NCBI GenBank assembly: GCA_964544475.1
Contig: CAZJBS010000014.1
Span: 1 to 64,000, forward strand
Source: CAZJBS01 sp964544475
Lineage (GTDB): Bacteria > CLD3 > SB21
Direction: 5' to 3'
DNA: 64,000 nucleotides
This document shows, piece after piece, positions 23,742 to 32,610 of this stretch. How positions within the stretch are numbered: position 1 is the stretch's first letter; the number at the start of each line of letters is the position of its first letter. The translations under genes were made by a program, and so were the position numbers. A model generated the notes under the pieces. The model was not told the DNA's origin, ran no database searches, and worked only from the letters and a program-made list of their open reading frames with translations.

Positions 23742-26298
23742 CGCGGATAGGCCCATCCTGCCGGATTTTTCGCTGCCCCCGATCGAAATAAAATCTGCCC
23801 TAACTATCATAAAAAGCCGCCTCGTAACAGAGACCCCTCCCGACGCCAGTGGTACGGATCTGGCGTGTGACCTTTCGATATTTCATTCGGATGTCATTCG
23901 TGAATCCTGGAAACGTGTGATGGTTGGGATCGGTGGTGTGTCGCTCGCTGGGATAGGGAGTTTTGCCCGTCGTGATATGGGTCCAAACTCGGATGTTGAC
24001 ATTCAAATCGTTCATGGCAGCCTTTCAAGGCGTGAACTGGAGAATGTCCGGGAACACACCCGGCAATTGGTCAAGTTTCTATGGGACATTGGTGTCGAAG
24101 TCGGGCACAGCCTTCGATCCGTAGACGACTGTGTCCACCTTGTACAGAGCGATCCGGACATCCGAACGGCACTTCTTGAGAGCCGGTATGTATGCGGCGA
24201 TCCAGCCTGTTTTCAATCCTTGCTCAGCGCGCTATGGCGAGATATGGAGGCCACGCGAGACGAATATTTGATCAACCGGATGGGCGTCCTTCGGCAGAGG
24301 CATGAAAAACATGGAGGGACCGAACGCGTTATGGAGCCTCACCTGAAAGAGGGTGTGGGTGGACTCCGAGACCTTCATACGGCCCTATGGCTTTGGAGGA
24401 TAAGACATCCCGCTAACACTGTGCCGGTGGAAACGCCGGATGTGCTTTTCGTTATTTCTGAAATGAGGGATCATCACTTCATCGATCGGGCGCAGGCGGA
24501 GGCCTGCACGGCGGCGTTTGACTTCATCATCAAAGTGCGAGCCATGGTTCATCGGCTTCACAACCGACGCGTGGATCATCTGGATTATGCCACCCAGGCG
24601 CGAGCGGCCGCGGCTTTCGGGTACGAAGACACGCCATCGGCCAAAGGCGTTGAACTGTTCATGCGCCAACTGTATGGTCATTTGACGGCGGTACGCCGGA
24701 CGACCTCTCTGATTTTTGGCAAACTCGCACTGAAAGACGTGGAACCCGGAAACCGAAGGCCTGTCGGGGATGGATTCTGTCTTTTGGAGGATGGACCTTC
24801 GGTCGTCATGGAGTTCGATGGACGTTTCGATGAAGCGGCGCGACGGAAGCCGGAATTGCTGATGAAGGCCTTTCGATACGCAGCCGATCACGGCGCAGAG
24901 TTTGGAGAAAACCTCGAAGTGGCCTTTTGCGAAAGCCTGGATGTGGTGAACGATTCATTTTGCCATTCCAAAATCGTGGCCGAGGAGTTTATGGACTTGT
25001 GGCGTCGCGAAGGTTCGATCGGACGCACGTTGACGACGATGCATCGTTTGGGATTCCTGGAGCGCTATCTGACCGAATTTGGATTCATCGTGGCCCATTG
25101 CCAATACAATGTCTATCATCGCTATACGACGGATGAGCATCTGCTCGTGGCCGTTCGCAAGCTGGAAGAGATATTTTTCAAGGATTTTCCAGGCGATTCG
25201 GTTCTGGCCCATCTCAAAACGGTGTATGAAGAACTGACGCTTTTTGAGAAATATCAACTCTATTGGGCTGTTTTCTTGCATGATATCGGAAAGGGCAGAA
25301 CGGAGGACCACTGTGACGCAGGCGTCCGCATCTCAAAGGCTTTGTTTGACCGTGTTGGCTTTTCAGAATCGCGTGAAGCGGTGGCGTTTCTGATCGCCAA
25401 TCATCTGAAACTGGAGCAGATGGCGTTTCGTCGGAATCTGAAGGATCCGGAGACGATCGACGAATGTGCAAAACTCATCCATGACCGTCGCCTGTTGCGG
25501 CAATTGCTCTTGTTGACCTACGCGGATATGGCGGCGGCCAATGCGGCTGTGTGGACGGAGTGGAAGGGGATGCTGTTGTGGGAACTCTTTCAGAAGACCG
25601 ACGGCGTACTGAGATTTTGGCAAACGAATGAAGGCTTTCCATCGACCGCATTCGATTGGGAATCCATGGAGTCGAAAGAGATCACGCTGGAGGAGACGGT
25701 CAAGGTGCTATTCAATGACCGATCGAATTACACGGAAGTGTTGGTTATGACCTCAGATCGGCCATACCGGTTGTCCCAGATTTGCGGGGCCATGGCGGTC
25801 AACGACGTCAGCATATTTGAGGCTAATGTACAGACCCGATCCGACGGTATTATTGCGGATCACTTCAGAGTTGTACGTTTTCCCGGACACGAGCCATTGA
25901 CCGATGTCCACAAAGACCGGCTGGAAAGGGATCTCAAGGGAGTCCTCGACGGAAAAATGGATTTGGCTGGCGACCTTCAGAAATTGCAGTCCAGATGGAA
26001 ACGCATCAGGGGCCCGGCGACGTCCGACACGGAAATCCTGTTTGATGCAAACAGCCGCTTTTCGATCATCGATATCTTTACGAAGGACCGGATTGGATTG
26101 TTGTATCTGATCACGAAGACACTGTCGGACCTGAGGGTAGGCATTCACGCGGCGAAGATCGGCACAAGGTTGGATGGCGTCGCGGACTGTTTTTATGTTC
26201 TGGAAAAGGACGGTACGAAAGTTACGACTTCCGGGCGGCAGGAGGAAATTCGGGCTGGCCTCCTCGCGGCACTCAATCCGGCATCATCCCGGGGATGA
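23719..26298 (+). CDS. glnD: [Protein-PII] uridylyltransferase/uridylyl-removing enzyme-like protein
   Basis: An 859-residue GlnD-type protein. The nucleotidyltransferase domain has GSFARRDMGPNSDVDI near 77-92, the central GlnD linker has EPHLKEGVGGLRD near 204-216, the HD phosphohydrolase domain has FLHDIGKGR near 520-528, and two ACT domains occupy about 670-740 and 775-850 (DRIGLLYLITKTL). GlnD senses glutamine and modifies PII. No glnB is visible in the window. The gene overlaps the end of dedA by 23 bases and its 3' end overlaps the convergent Rieske gene by 26 bases. Confidence 0.93.
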   Translation: MVRVMMDDADRPILPDFSLPPIEIKSALTIIKSRLVTETPPDASGTDLACDLSIFHSDVIRESWKRVMVGIGGVSLAGIGSFARRDMGPNSDVDIQIVHGSLSRRELENVREHTRQLVKFLWDIGVEVGHSLRSVDDCVHLVQSDPDIRTALLESRYVCGDPACFQSLLSALWRDMEATRDEYLINRMGVLRQRHEKHGGTERVMEPHLKEGVGGLRDLHTALWLWRIRHPANTVPVETPDVLFVISEMRDHHFIDRAQAEACTAAFDFIIKVRAMVHRLHNRRVDHLDYATQARAAAAFGYEDTPSAKGVELFMRQLYGHLTAVRRTTSLIFGKLALKDVEPGNRRPVGDGFCLLEDGPSVVMEFDGRFDEAARRKPELLMKAFRYAADHGAEFGENLEVAFCESLDVVNDSFCHSKIVAEEFMDLWRREGSIGRTLTTMHRLGFLERYLTEFGFIVAHCQYNVYHRYTTDEHLLVAVRKLEEIFFKDFPGDSVLAHLKTVYEELTLFEKYQLYWAVFLHDIGKGRTEDHCDAGVRISKALFDRVGFSESREAVAFLIANHLKLEQMAFRRNLKDPETIDECAKLIHDRRLLRQLLLLTYADMAAANAAVWTEWKGMLLWELFQKTDGVLRFWQTNEGFPSTAFDWESMESKEITLEETVKVLFNDRSNYTEVLVMTSDRPYRLSQICGAMAVNDVSIFEANVQTRSDGIIADHFRVVRFPGHEPLTDVHKDRLERDLKGVLDGKMDLAGDLQKLQSRWKRIRGPATSDTEILFDANSRFSIIDIFTKDRIGLLYLITKTLSDLRVGIHAAKIGTRLDGVADCFYVLEKDGTKVTTSGRQEEIRAGLLAALNPASSRG

Positions 26299-26605
26299 CG
26301 AACACTTCCTCTCCGATCACTTCGACGGTGTAGCGCGTGAGCGTCACGCCGTTCTTTCCATGACAGGCGCCGGTGTTGAGATGGTACGCCCAGCCGTGCC
26401 ACGTGCACGTCACCATGTCCGCGTGTCGTTTGCCGGATATCGCAAGATTGGCCCCCATATGTTTGCAGAGGGCATCGAAAGCGACAATGTCGTTGCCGGC
26501 TTTGGCCACCATGACGGGTCTCAAACCGACTCTGACCTGTCGAATCCGGCCATCGTCGAGATCCTGCCTTCGGCAAACGAACGTCCTGGTCGCGCTGTTT
26601 TCCAT
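26273..26605 (-). CDS. Rieske [2Fe-2S] ferredoxin-type protein
   Basis: A 110-residue Rieske domain protein. The cluster ligands are present as CKH (in CKHMGANL) and CTWH (in VTCTWHGWAY), spaced as in soluble Rieske ferredoxins. No signal peptide is visible, so it is likely cytoplasmic, donating electrons to an oxygenase or nitrite-reductase-like partner not present here. ATG at 26605 is preferred; a TTG at 26611 overlaps the stop of the upstream TPR gene. The last 26 bases overlap the 3' end of glnD on the other strand. Confidence 0.9.
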   Translation of the reverse strand: MENSATRTFVCRRQDLDDGRIRQVRVGLRPVMVAKAGNDIVAFDALCKHMGANLAISGKRHADMVTCTWHGWAYHLNTGACHGKNGVTLTRYTVEVIGEEVFVIPGMMPD

Positions 26606-26607
26606 GG

Positions 26608-27750
26608 TCAATCGAAATACTCATCGAGCAAGTTCTGGAAACTGCCGGATGTACGCACCGGACTCCACGCCGCATCCTTATCCACTCGGGCCCTGTCGTG
26701 GAATCCGTTTTCCAAAGCCTCTCGCAAAGCGCTAAGGGCATCATATTGCTTACCCAGGCGCATCAGGCCGACGGCCACAAGGTACAGATATTCCGGGTTT
26801 TCGGGATCGAGCCTGTCCGCCGAGCGGAAATTGAGCAGCGCGTCATCGAACTTTTCCTCCCGATATTTGACCAGACCGATATTTTTGAAAGCCTCGGCGT
26901 ACGTACCGTTCAGTTGGATCGCGGCCTGAAAACTCTCAAGCGCCTTGTCGGTTTTTCCTTTGACGACGTAAAAGAGTCCAAGGGTGTTCAAGATATCTTC
27001 GGTGACGTCCACACCGGACTTCCGGATTCGTTCATATTCCTTGATGGCGTCATCGAGATCGTTGAGTTGGATATGCGTATTGGCCAGCGCCTGGCGAGCG
27101 GCAGTGAATTTCTTGTCGGCGGACAGGGCCTTTTTGAAGAGGCTGCGGGCTTCTTTGAGGCTGACCTCGTCCCCGCGCCGGTAGGCTTCCATAGCCCGCG
27201 CATAGTTTTCGTATGCCTTGATGTTTTTTGTCCCGGCGGATTTCAGTTTGTCAAGCCGTCGGCTTTGAGACGAAGTGAGTTTGATTGAAAACCCTTCCAC
27301 GACGGATGAAGCCAACGCCGAATACAAACTGAAGATGTTGTCAAGATCATCCTCATGGCGAAACACCCGGTTTTCGTCGAGAGCTCCGGTTTTGGCATCA
27401 ATGACCCTGGCGGTCACGAGAATGCTCGTACCGGTAATCTGGAAACTGCCGATGAGCAGTTTGTCGGCGGACAATAACGTGCCGACGGTGGCGGCGCGGG
27501 ACTGATCGGCCAGGTCGCTCAACTGGAAATCCTGTTCCTGAATGACCTTTTCCAACTGGTTTCGTTCGATGACAAGCAAAGATGGTACGGTTGAAAGGGC
27601 ACCGGTGACCTCCTCGGCAAAGCCTCGCGACAGCCAGTCGTCGGCGATATTTCCTGTGATGTTTGTAAACGGCAGGACGGCGATGGTGATTCGGTTATCC
27701 TGGGCTCGGAGCATCGACGTCATGAGGAGCAAGGTCAGCAGCATTCGCAA
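26608..27750 (-). CDS. Exported CsgG/FlgO-like domain protein with TPR repeats
   Basis: A 380-residue protein with a signal peptide (MLLTLLLMTSMLRAQ). Residues about 20-150 read ITIAVLPFTNITG...SRGFAEEVTGAL...ERNQLEKVIQEQ, the pattern of CsgG/FlgO-type or TolB-N-like periplasmic domains. From about 175 to 370 there are four to five TPR units, for example AYENYARAMEAYRRG and YAEAFKNIGLVKYREEKFDDAL. Probably a periplasmic scaffold; role unknown. It lies between the methyltransferase and Rieske genes in one minus-strand transcription unit. Confidence 0.8.
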   Translation of the reverse strand: MRMLLTLLLMTSMLRAQDNRITIAVLPFTNITGNIADDWLSRGFAEEVTGALSTVPSLLVIERNQLEKVIQEQDFQLSDLADQSRAATVGTLLSADKLLIGSFQITGTSILVTARVIDAKTGALDENRVFRHEDDLDNIFSLYSALASSVVEGFSIKLTSSQSRRLDKLKSAGTKNIKAYENYARAMEAYRRGDEVSLKEARSLFKKALSADKKFTAARQALANTHIQLNDLDDAIKEYERIRKSGVDVTEDILNTLGLFYVVKGKTDKALESFQAAIQLNGTYAEAFKNIGLVKYREEKFDDALLNFRSADRLDPENPEYLYLVAVGLMRLGKQYDALSALREALENGFHDRARVDKDAAWSPVRTSGSFQNLLDEYFD

Positions 27751-27765
27751 GGGTAACTCCTTTGA

Positions 27766-28941
27766 TTAGTTGTTGAAGACTTCGAGGATGAATCCTTTCA
27801 AATACTCGGTCTCGCGCATGCCGAGGAGGATCGGATGATCCACGGGTTGGGCAAGCCGGTCAAGAACCCGCGCCGTCTTGCCGGAGGCCTGGATGGCCTG
27901 CAAGACTGTATTTCGAAACGTTTCAGGCTCGATCAGATGTGAACAGCTGCACGTGATCAATATCCCGTCCTCCTTGAGCGCCTTGGCCGCGCGTCGGTTG
28001 ATTTCCCGATACCCGCGTATTGCGTCCGGGACCTCCGATCGGGATTTGGCAAAAGCCGGAGGATCCAGAATGATCACGTCATACGTTTCTCCGCGATCGT
28101 TCATTGACTTGAGTTCGTCAAACACGTCGGCGGTCCGAAAATGACACGCGGACAACCCATTACGAGAGGCATTGGCGTTGGCCATGTCATTGGCCTGGGC
28201 TGACAAATCCAGACCAAGCACGGCAGCGGCTCCGTGGCGCGCCGCCTGCAGACCCCAACCTCCCAGGTGACTGAAACAGTCCAATACCCGCTTTCCGTTG
28301 ACAAAGGGAGCCAGACGGGTGTGGTTGAAACGCTGGTCAAGGAAAAATCCGGTTTTCTGGCCGTGCTCGAAGTCAACGGAATAGGTGAGTCCGGCAATCG
28401 TCACCTCCTGCGGACCGTGCAATTTTCCTCTGATAACGGTCGTGTTCAAAGCGGTGCCCTCCAGTTTCCGGATCGGGGAGTCATTACGCAACACCACCGT
28501 CGGCGATTTCCACACGTCCACAAGAGCTCTTTCCACGTGGGGCCAGAGGGCATCCATGCCGGCTGTCGTGCTCTGGACCACAAGAACGTCGCCATACTTG
28601 TCCACAACAAGGCCCGGCAGGAAGTCCGACTCTCCAAAAACGCAACGGCAGCAATGGGTATCCGGCAGGTTTTTCTTCCTGAATGCCATGGCGGCACGGA
28701 TCCGTTTGGCGAAAAAGTCATCGTCAATGTTTTCATCTTCCAGGGTCAGGACTCTCGCGCAAATAAGCGATCGCGGGTTGACGTACGCGAGCGCCGCAAA
28801 GTGGTCATGTTCGTCGGTGATCCGGACGATCTCACCCGGCGTAAACTGCCTGAGGGGGCTTACCACTTCATTGCTGAAAAGCCACTGATAACCATTGCGA
28901 AGACGCTTAAGGTGGTTGGATTTGGCGACGAGCGTTTTCAT
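27766..28941 (-). CDS. Class I SAM-dependent rRNA methyltransferase, RlmI family
   Basis: A 391-residue protein with an N-terminal PUA domain (GYQWLFSNEV; GEIVRITDE), a middle EEHD-like domain and a C-terminal Rossmann methyltransferase domain. Motif I is VLDCFSHLGGWGLQAA, motif IV is ILDPPAFAKS, followed by TCSCSHLI. This matches RlmI, which methylates cytosine in 23S rRNA. ATG at 28941 is chosen, the frame being open to 28968. No strong ribosome site is visible, so the start is uncertain. Confidence 0.9.
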   Translation of the reverse strand: MKTLVAKSNHLKRLRNGYQWLFSNEVVSPLRQFTPGEIVRITDEHDHFAALAYVNPRSLICARVLTLEDENIDDDFFAKRIRAAMAFRKKNLPDTHCCRCVFGESDFLPGLVVDKYGDVLVVQSTTAGMDALWPHVERALVDVWKSPTVVLRNDSPIRKLEGTALNTTVIRGKLHGPQEVTIAGLTYSVDFEHGQKTGFFLDQRFNHTRLAPFVNGKRVLDCFSHLGGWGLQAARHGAAAVLGLDLSAQANDMANANASRNGLSACHFRTADVFDELKSMNDRGETYDVIILDPPAFAKSRSEVPDAIRGYREINRRAAKALKEDGILITCSCSHLIEPETFRNTVLQAIQASGKTARVLDRLAQPVDHPILLGMRETEYLKGFILEVFNN

Positions 28942-29015
28942 ACAAACGTGCGTCAATATAGCCGCCAATGGCCATAATTACTACTGTTTTCACGGCTATC
29001 GGGCCAAATAAAATC

Positions 29016-29044
29016 TTGATTCTTCATGCGCCCGTCTCTATATT
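29016..29044 (+). promoter_or_regulatory. Promoter of the acyl-CoA dehydrogenase gene
   Basis: TTGATT (29016-29021), 17-base spacer, TATATT (29039-29044), about 55 bases before the ATG at 29099. Confidence 0.8.
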
Positions 29045-29098
29045 GCGCGGCAATCGTCATCAATCGCCAACTGGAAAACCATTCTCCCAAGGTGTTCT

Positions 29099-30247
29099 AT
29101 GGATTTCAAACTGAACGAAGAACAGCAGATGATCGTGGAAACGGCCCGCAATTTTGCCCAGGAACAGCTTGCGCCAAACGCCGGTAAGTGGGATGAATCC
29201 CAGCAATTTCCGAAAGATGCCGTCAAACAGCTCGGTGAACTCGGATTTATGGGTATGATGGTATCTGAAAAGTATGGAGGCATCGGCCTTGACAGCCTTA
29301 CGTATGTTCATGTGATCCAGGAATTGTCAAAAGGCGATGCATCGGTGGCCGTGATTTGTTCCGTCAACAATTCTCTCGTGTGTTTCAACATTGAGAAGTA
29401 TGGAACCGAGGAGCAAAAAGAAAAGTATCTGCGGCCGCTGGCGACCGGTCAGGCTCTGGGTGCCTACTCCTTGTCGGAAGCGGGGTCCGGAAGCGATGCG
29501 GCAGGATTGACGTGTTTTGCCGAAAAGAAAGGCGATCACTATCTCGTCAATGGCACGAAGCTATGGGTGACCAACGGTGCGAGTTCGGACTATGTGGTTT
29601 GCTTCATACGAACGGACAAGTCGCACAAGACCAAAGGCATCAGCGCATTTATTGTGGATAAGAAGTTTCCCGGATTCCGGGTTGGCAAAAAGGAAAACAA
29701 GCTGGGTATCCGTGCCTCCGATACGACGGAATTGGTTTTTGAAAACTGTCTGATCCCCAAGGAGAATCTGCTCGGTCAGGAAGGCTGGGGTTTCAAGATC
29801 GCCATGGAGACCCTGGACGGCGGGCGCATCGGTATCGCGGCGCAGGCCATCGGCATTGCCGAGGCGGCATTGGAACAATCCTTGAAGTATGCGCAGAGTC
29901 GCGAACAATTTGGGCAGTCCATTGCTCAGTTTCAGGCAACCCAGTTCAAACTCGCTGATATGGCCACGCGCGTTGACGCCTCGAAAATGCTTCTGTACCG
30001 TGCCTGCTGGCTGAAAGACAACAAGGAAAAATACGCCAAAGAAGCGGCGATGGCCAAGGTGTTTGCGTCGGAAACCGCGATGGCCGTCACCGTGCAGGCC
30101 GTCCAGATTCATGGCGGTTATGGTTACACCAAGGAATATCCCGTCGAGCGAATGATGCGGGACGCCAAGATCACGGAAATATATGAGGGAACGTCTGAAA
30201 TTCAGCGTGTTGTTATTGCCCGCCATCTGCTCAATCCGGAAGCCTGA
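29099..30247 (+). CDS. Acyl-CoA dehydrogenase, short/branched-chain type
   Basis: A 382-residue flavoprotein. It has SLSEAGSGSDAAG (FAD/substrate loop, about 125-137), WVTNGA and the C-terminal QIHGGYGYTKEYPVER. The catalytic Glu363 is in IYEGTSEIQR, the position used by short-chain and butyryl-CoA enzymes. The next gene encodes leucine dehydrogenase, which suggests a role in branched-chain acyl-CoA oxidation (isovaleryl- or isobutyryl-CoA), but butyryl-CoA cannot be excluded. AAGGTG lies 6 bases before the ATG. Confidence 0.92.
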   Translation: MDFKLNEEQQMIVETARNFAQEQLAPNAGKWDESQQFPKDAVKQLGELGFMGMMVSEKYGGIGLDSLTYVHVIQELSKGDASVAVICSVNNSLVCFNIEKYGTEEQKEKYLRPLATGQALGAYSLSEAGSGSDAAGLTCFAEKKGDHYLVNGTKLWVTNGASSDYVVCFIRTDKSHKTKGISAFIVDKKFPGFRVGKKENKLGIRASDTTELVFENCLIPKENLLGQEGWGFKIAMETLDGGRIGIAAQAIGIAEAALEQSLKYAQSREQFGQSIAQFQATQFKLADMATRVDASKMLLYRACWLKDNKEKYAKEAAMAKVFASETAMAVTVQAVQIHGGYGYTKEYPVERMMRDAKITEIYEGTSEIQRVVIARHLLNPEA

Positions 30248-30258
30248 CGAAAACACTC

Positions 30259-31365
30259 ATGAAGATGTTTGAAATGCTGGAGGAGAGAGATCACGAAGAA
30301 GTCGTGTTTTTCTCGGATAAGAAAAGCGGGCTGCGGGCCATTGTCGCGATCCACAATACAACGTTGGGGCCGGCCCTCGGCGGCTGCCGCATGTATCCGT
30401 ATGTCTCCACAGAGGAGGCCCTGGTGGACGTTCTTAGACTGTCACGCGGTATGACCTACAAGGCGGCCGTGGCGGGGTTGAACCTCGGGGGCGGCAAGGC
30501 CGTGATCGTGGGAGATCCGAAGAAACACAAGAACGAAATCCTGTTTCGAGCCTTCGGCCGTTTTGTACAGGGCCTGGGCGGACGTTACATTACTGCGGAA
30601 GACGTCGGCACCAATGTACTGGACATGGAATACGTCCGCATGGAGACGCGGTTCGTCACCGGGGTTTCAAAAGCATTGGGCGGCAGCGGCGATCCGTCTC
30701 CGGTCACAGCCCTTGGTACGTATCAGGGTATCAAAGCCTGCGCCGAAAAGGTCTTAAAGACATCGTCCCTGAAAGGCGTCCGAATCGTCGTGCAAGGCAT
30801 CGGCCACGTCGGGTATCACCTGGTACGCCATTTACATGACGAAGGCGCCAAAATTTACGTCAATGACGTGGACATGGATCGTGTCAAACGGGCCTGCGGG
30901 GAATTCGGAGCCGAATACGTCGATGAAAAGGAATTATTCGAATTGGACGCCGAGATTTTTTCGCCATGCGCGCTGGGGGCGGTCATCAATGATGAAACAC
31001 TGCCAAAACTCAAGTTCAAGATCATTGCGGGCGCGGCGAATAACCAGTTGCAGGCGGAAGACAAACACGGGCGACAATTGGTGGAGCGGGGAATCGTCTA
31101 TGCTCCCGATTATGTGATCAATTCCGGCGGCCTGATCAATGTTTACAATGAACTGGAAGGCTACAACCAGGAGAAGGCCCTTGCGCAGGCCAAGAACGTC
31201 CACGATATTGTCCGGCGCATCCTCGACCTGTCTGAAAAGGAAAATATTCCAACCCACGTGGCATCCAACCGGCTGGCCGAGGAACGCATTTCCCAGGTTG
31301 GGCGGATTCGCCAAACCTACGTTTCCAAATCGGAAACCATCATGAGGAGACTGGAGCACAATTAG
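30259..31365 (+). CDS. Leucine dehydrogenase (Glu/Leu/Phe/Val dehydrogenase family)
   Basis: A 368-residue amino acid dehydrogenase. The substrate-binding and catalytic region has GGCRMYPY near 40-47 and Lys80 in LGGGKAVI, matching leucine dehydrogenases. The dinucleotide fold begins with VVQGIGHVGYHL. It deaminates Leu, Val and Ile to 2-oxoacids with NAD+, which are substrates for a branched-chain E1; candidates lie at 6557, 10532 and 15413. It follows the acyl-CoA dehydrogenase by 11 bases. Confidence 0.93.
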   Translation: MKMFEMLEERDHEEVVFFSDKKSGLRAIVAIHNTTLGPALGGCRMYPYVSTEEALVDVLRLSRGMTYKAAVAGLNLGGGKAVIVGDPKKHKNEILFRAFGRFVQGLGGRYITAEDVGTNVLDMEYVRMETRFVTGVSKALGGSGDPSPVTALGTYQGIKACAEKVLKTSSLKGVRIVVQGIGHVGYHLVRHLHDEGAKIYVNDVDMDRVKRACGEFGAEYVDEKELFELDAEIFSPCALGAVINDETLPKLKFKIIAGAANNQLQAEDKHGRQLVERGIVYAPDYVINSGGLINVYNELEGYNQEKALAQAKNVHDIVRRILDLSEKENIPTHVASNRLAEERISQVGRIRQTYVSKSETIMRRLEHN

Positions 31366-31395
31366 GTCTTTCCTCGTTGTTCTTTGTAAACAGGT

Positions 31396-31884
31396 ATGAA
31401 TCCTCTTTTGACGGACACTTCGCGATCGGGTCCGGTTTCTTCGAAAACCAGCCGCCGGGAAGGTCGCGAAAACGCCATGCAGATATTGTACGCACATGAA
31501 TTCCGAGGGGAAAACCTGCTCTCCATCATCGACGACGTGATGGATTCCTTCAGTGAGCCCACGCACTCTTTTGTAAGGAACCTCGTAATTATCACGATCC
31601 AGCATCAGGATGAACTCGATGTACTCATCCGCTATCATGCCAAGAACTGGGATGTGGATCGCATTGCCATGCTGGACAGAATTCTTCTGCGTCTGGGAGT
31701 CTGTGAATTTCTGTATTTCGAGGATGTACCTCCAAAGGTCTCCATCAATGAGATCATCGAAATTGCCAAACGATACAGCACCGACCAGAGCAGTGGCTTC
31801 ATCAATGGGGTTTTGGATTCGGCCTTGGAGGACCTCAAGAGTCGCGGTCAAATCCGCAAAAGCGGGCGGGGTGTTGTCGATTAG
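31396..31884 (+). CDS. nusB: Transcription antitermination factor NusB
   Basis: A 162-residue helical NusB protein. It has SRREGRENAMQILYAHEF near 19-36, an RIAMLDRILLRLGVCEFLY-like central helix pair and the C-terminal signature SINEIIEIAKRYSTDQSSGFINGVLD. It binds boxA RNA with S10 to control rRNA transcription. The N-terminus is about 18 residues longer than usual; a start nearer the conserved region is possible. Confidence 0.93.
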   Translation: MNPLLTDTSRSGPVSSKTSRREGRENAMQILYAHEFRGENLLSIIDDVMDSFSEPTHSFVRNLVIITIQHQDELDVLIRYHAKNWDVDRIAMLDRILLRLGVCEFLYFEDVPPKVSINEIIEIAKRYSTDQSSGFINGVLDSALEDLKSRGQIRKSGRGVVD

Positions 31885-31958
31885 TCGCCCACACAAAGAA
31901 CATCACCATTGGCTTGTCCAGTTTCGGATAAGCCTTTTGTTTTTGAGGAGAAATCCGG

Positions 31959-32516
31959 TTGATCATTAAGTTGGCACAGGTGATTCCGATCTCGGAAGTC
32001 AACGGCCCCGGATGCCGTGCCGTGATCTGGGTGCAAGGGTGCCGTAAACGATGCCGGGGTTGTTGGAACCCGGATTTTCTGCCGTTTGGCTCCGCCTGGG
32101 CTGTATCTCCTTCCGAACTCTTTTCGCACGTCAAAGCCCACACCAACGATTTTGCCTCCATTGAGGGCGTGACATTCAGCGGGGGAGAACCTTTCGAACA
32201 GTGGCAGGGCGTGGAGGCGGCCGCCAGGGCATTCCGGAATGAAGATCTGAGCGTCATGTGCTATTCAGGATACACGCTTGAGGAAATCCAGGCCTTACCA
32301 TCAGCACCCCTTTTGAACCAGATTGACATTCTGGTCGACGGTGAATATGAGGTTGACCGTGCCGCTCATTTGTTGTGGCGTGGTTCGGCGAATCAGAAGG
32401 TGCATTTCCTGACACCGCGTTATCTGGCATTTGCCGATAGAGTCCACGAGCCCATTCGTGAATTTGAAATTGTTCTTAAGTCCGACGACGTAATTATGAC
32501 GGGATTTCCAGGGTAG
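31959..32516 (+). CDS. Small radical SAM protein, NrdG/activase-like
   Basis: A 185-residue single-domain radical SAM protein. The cluster motif is C28-x3-C32-x2-C35 (GCRKRCRGC) and the SAM-binding GGEP motif is FSGGEPF near 68-74. Size and order fit anaerobic ribonucleotide reductase activating proteins (NrdG), but no NrdD-like gene is present. TTG at 31959 is the probable start, with GAGGAG 8 bases before it. Target unknown. Confidence 0.85.
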   Translation: MIIKLAQVIPISEVNGPGCRAVIWVQGCRKRCRGCWNPDFLPFGSAWAVSPSELFSHVKAHTNDFASIEGVTFSGGEPFEQWQGVEAAARAFRNEDLSVMCYSGYTLEEIQALPSAPLLNQIDILVDGEYEVDRAAHLLWRGSANQKVHFLTPRYLAFADRVHEPIREFEIVLKSDDVIMTGFPG

Positions 32517-32610
32517 TTTTTTCCTTTTGTTTTCTCGATGGAGTGGCTATCTTGGCGTGGATATTCCGATCTGTCTGCTTCATTCGATTTCCCCAAGTGG
32601 AGTGTGTATT

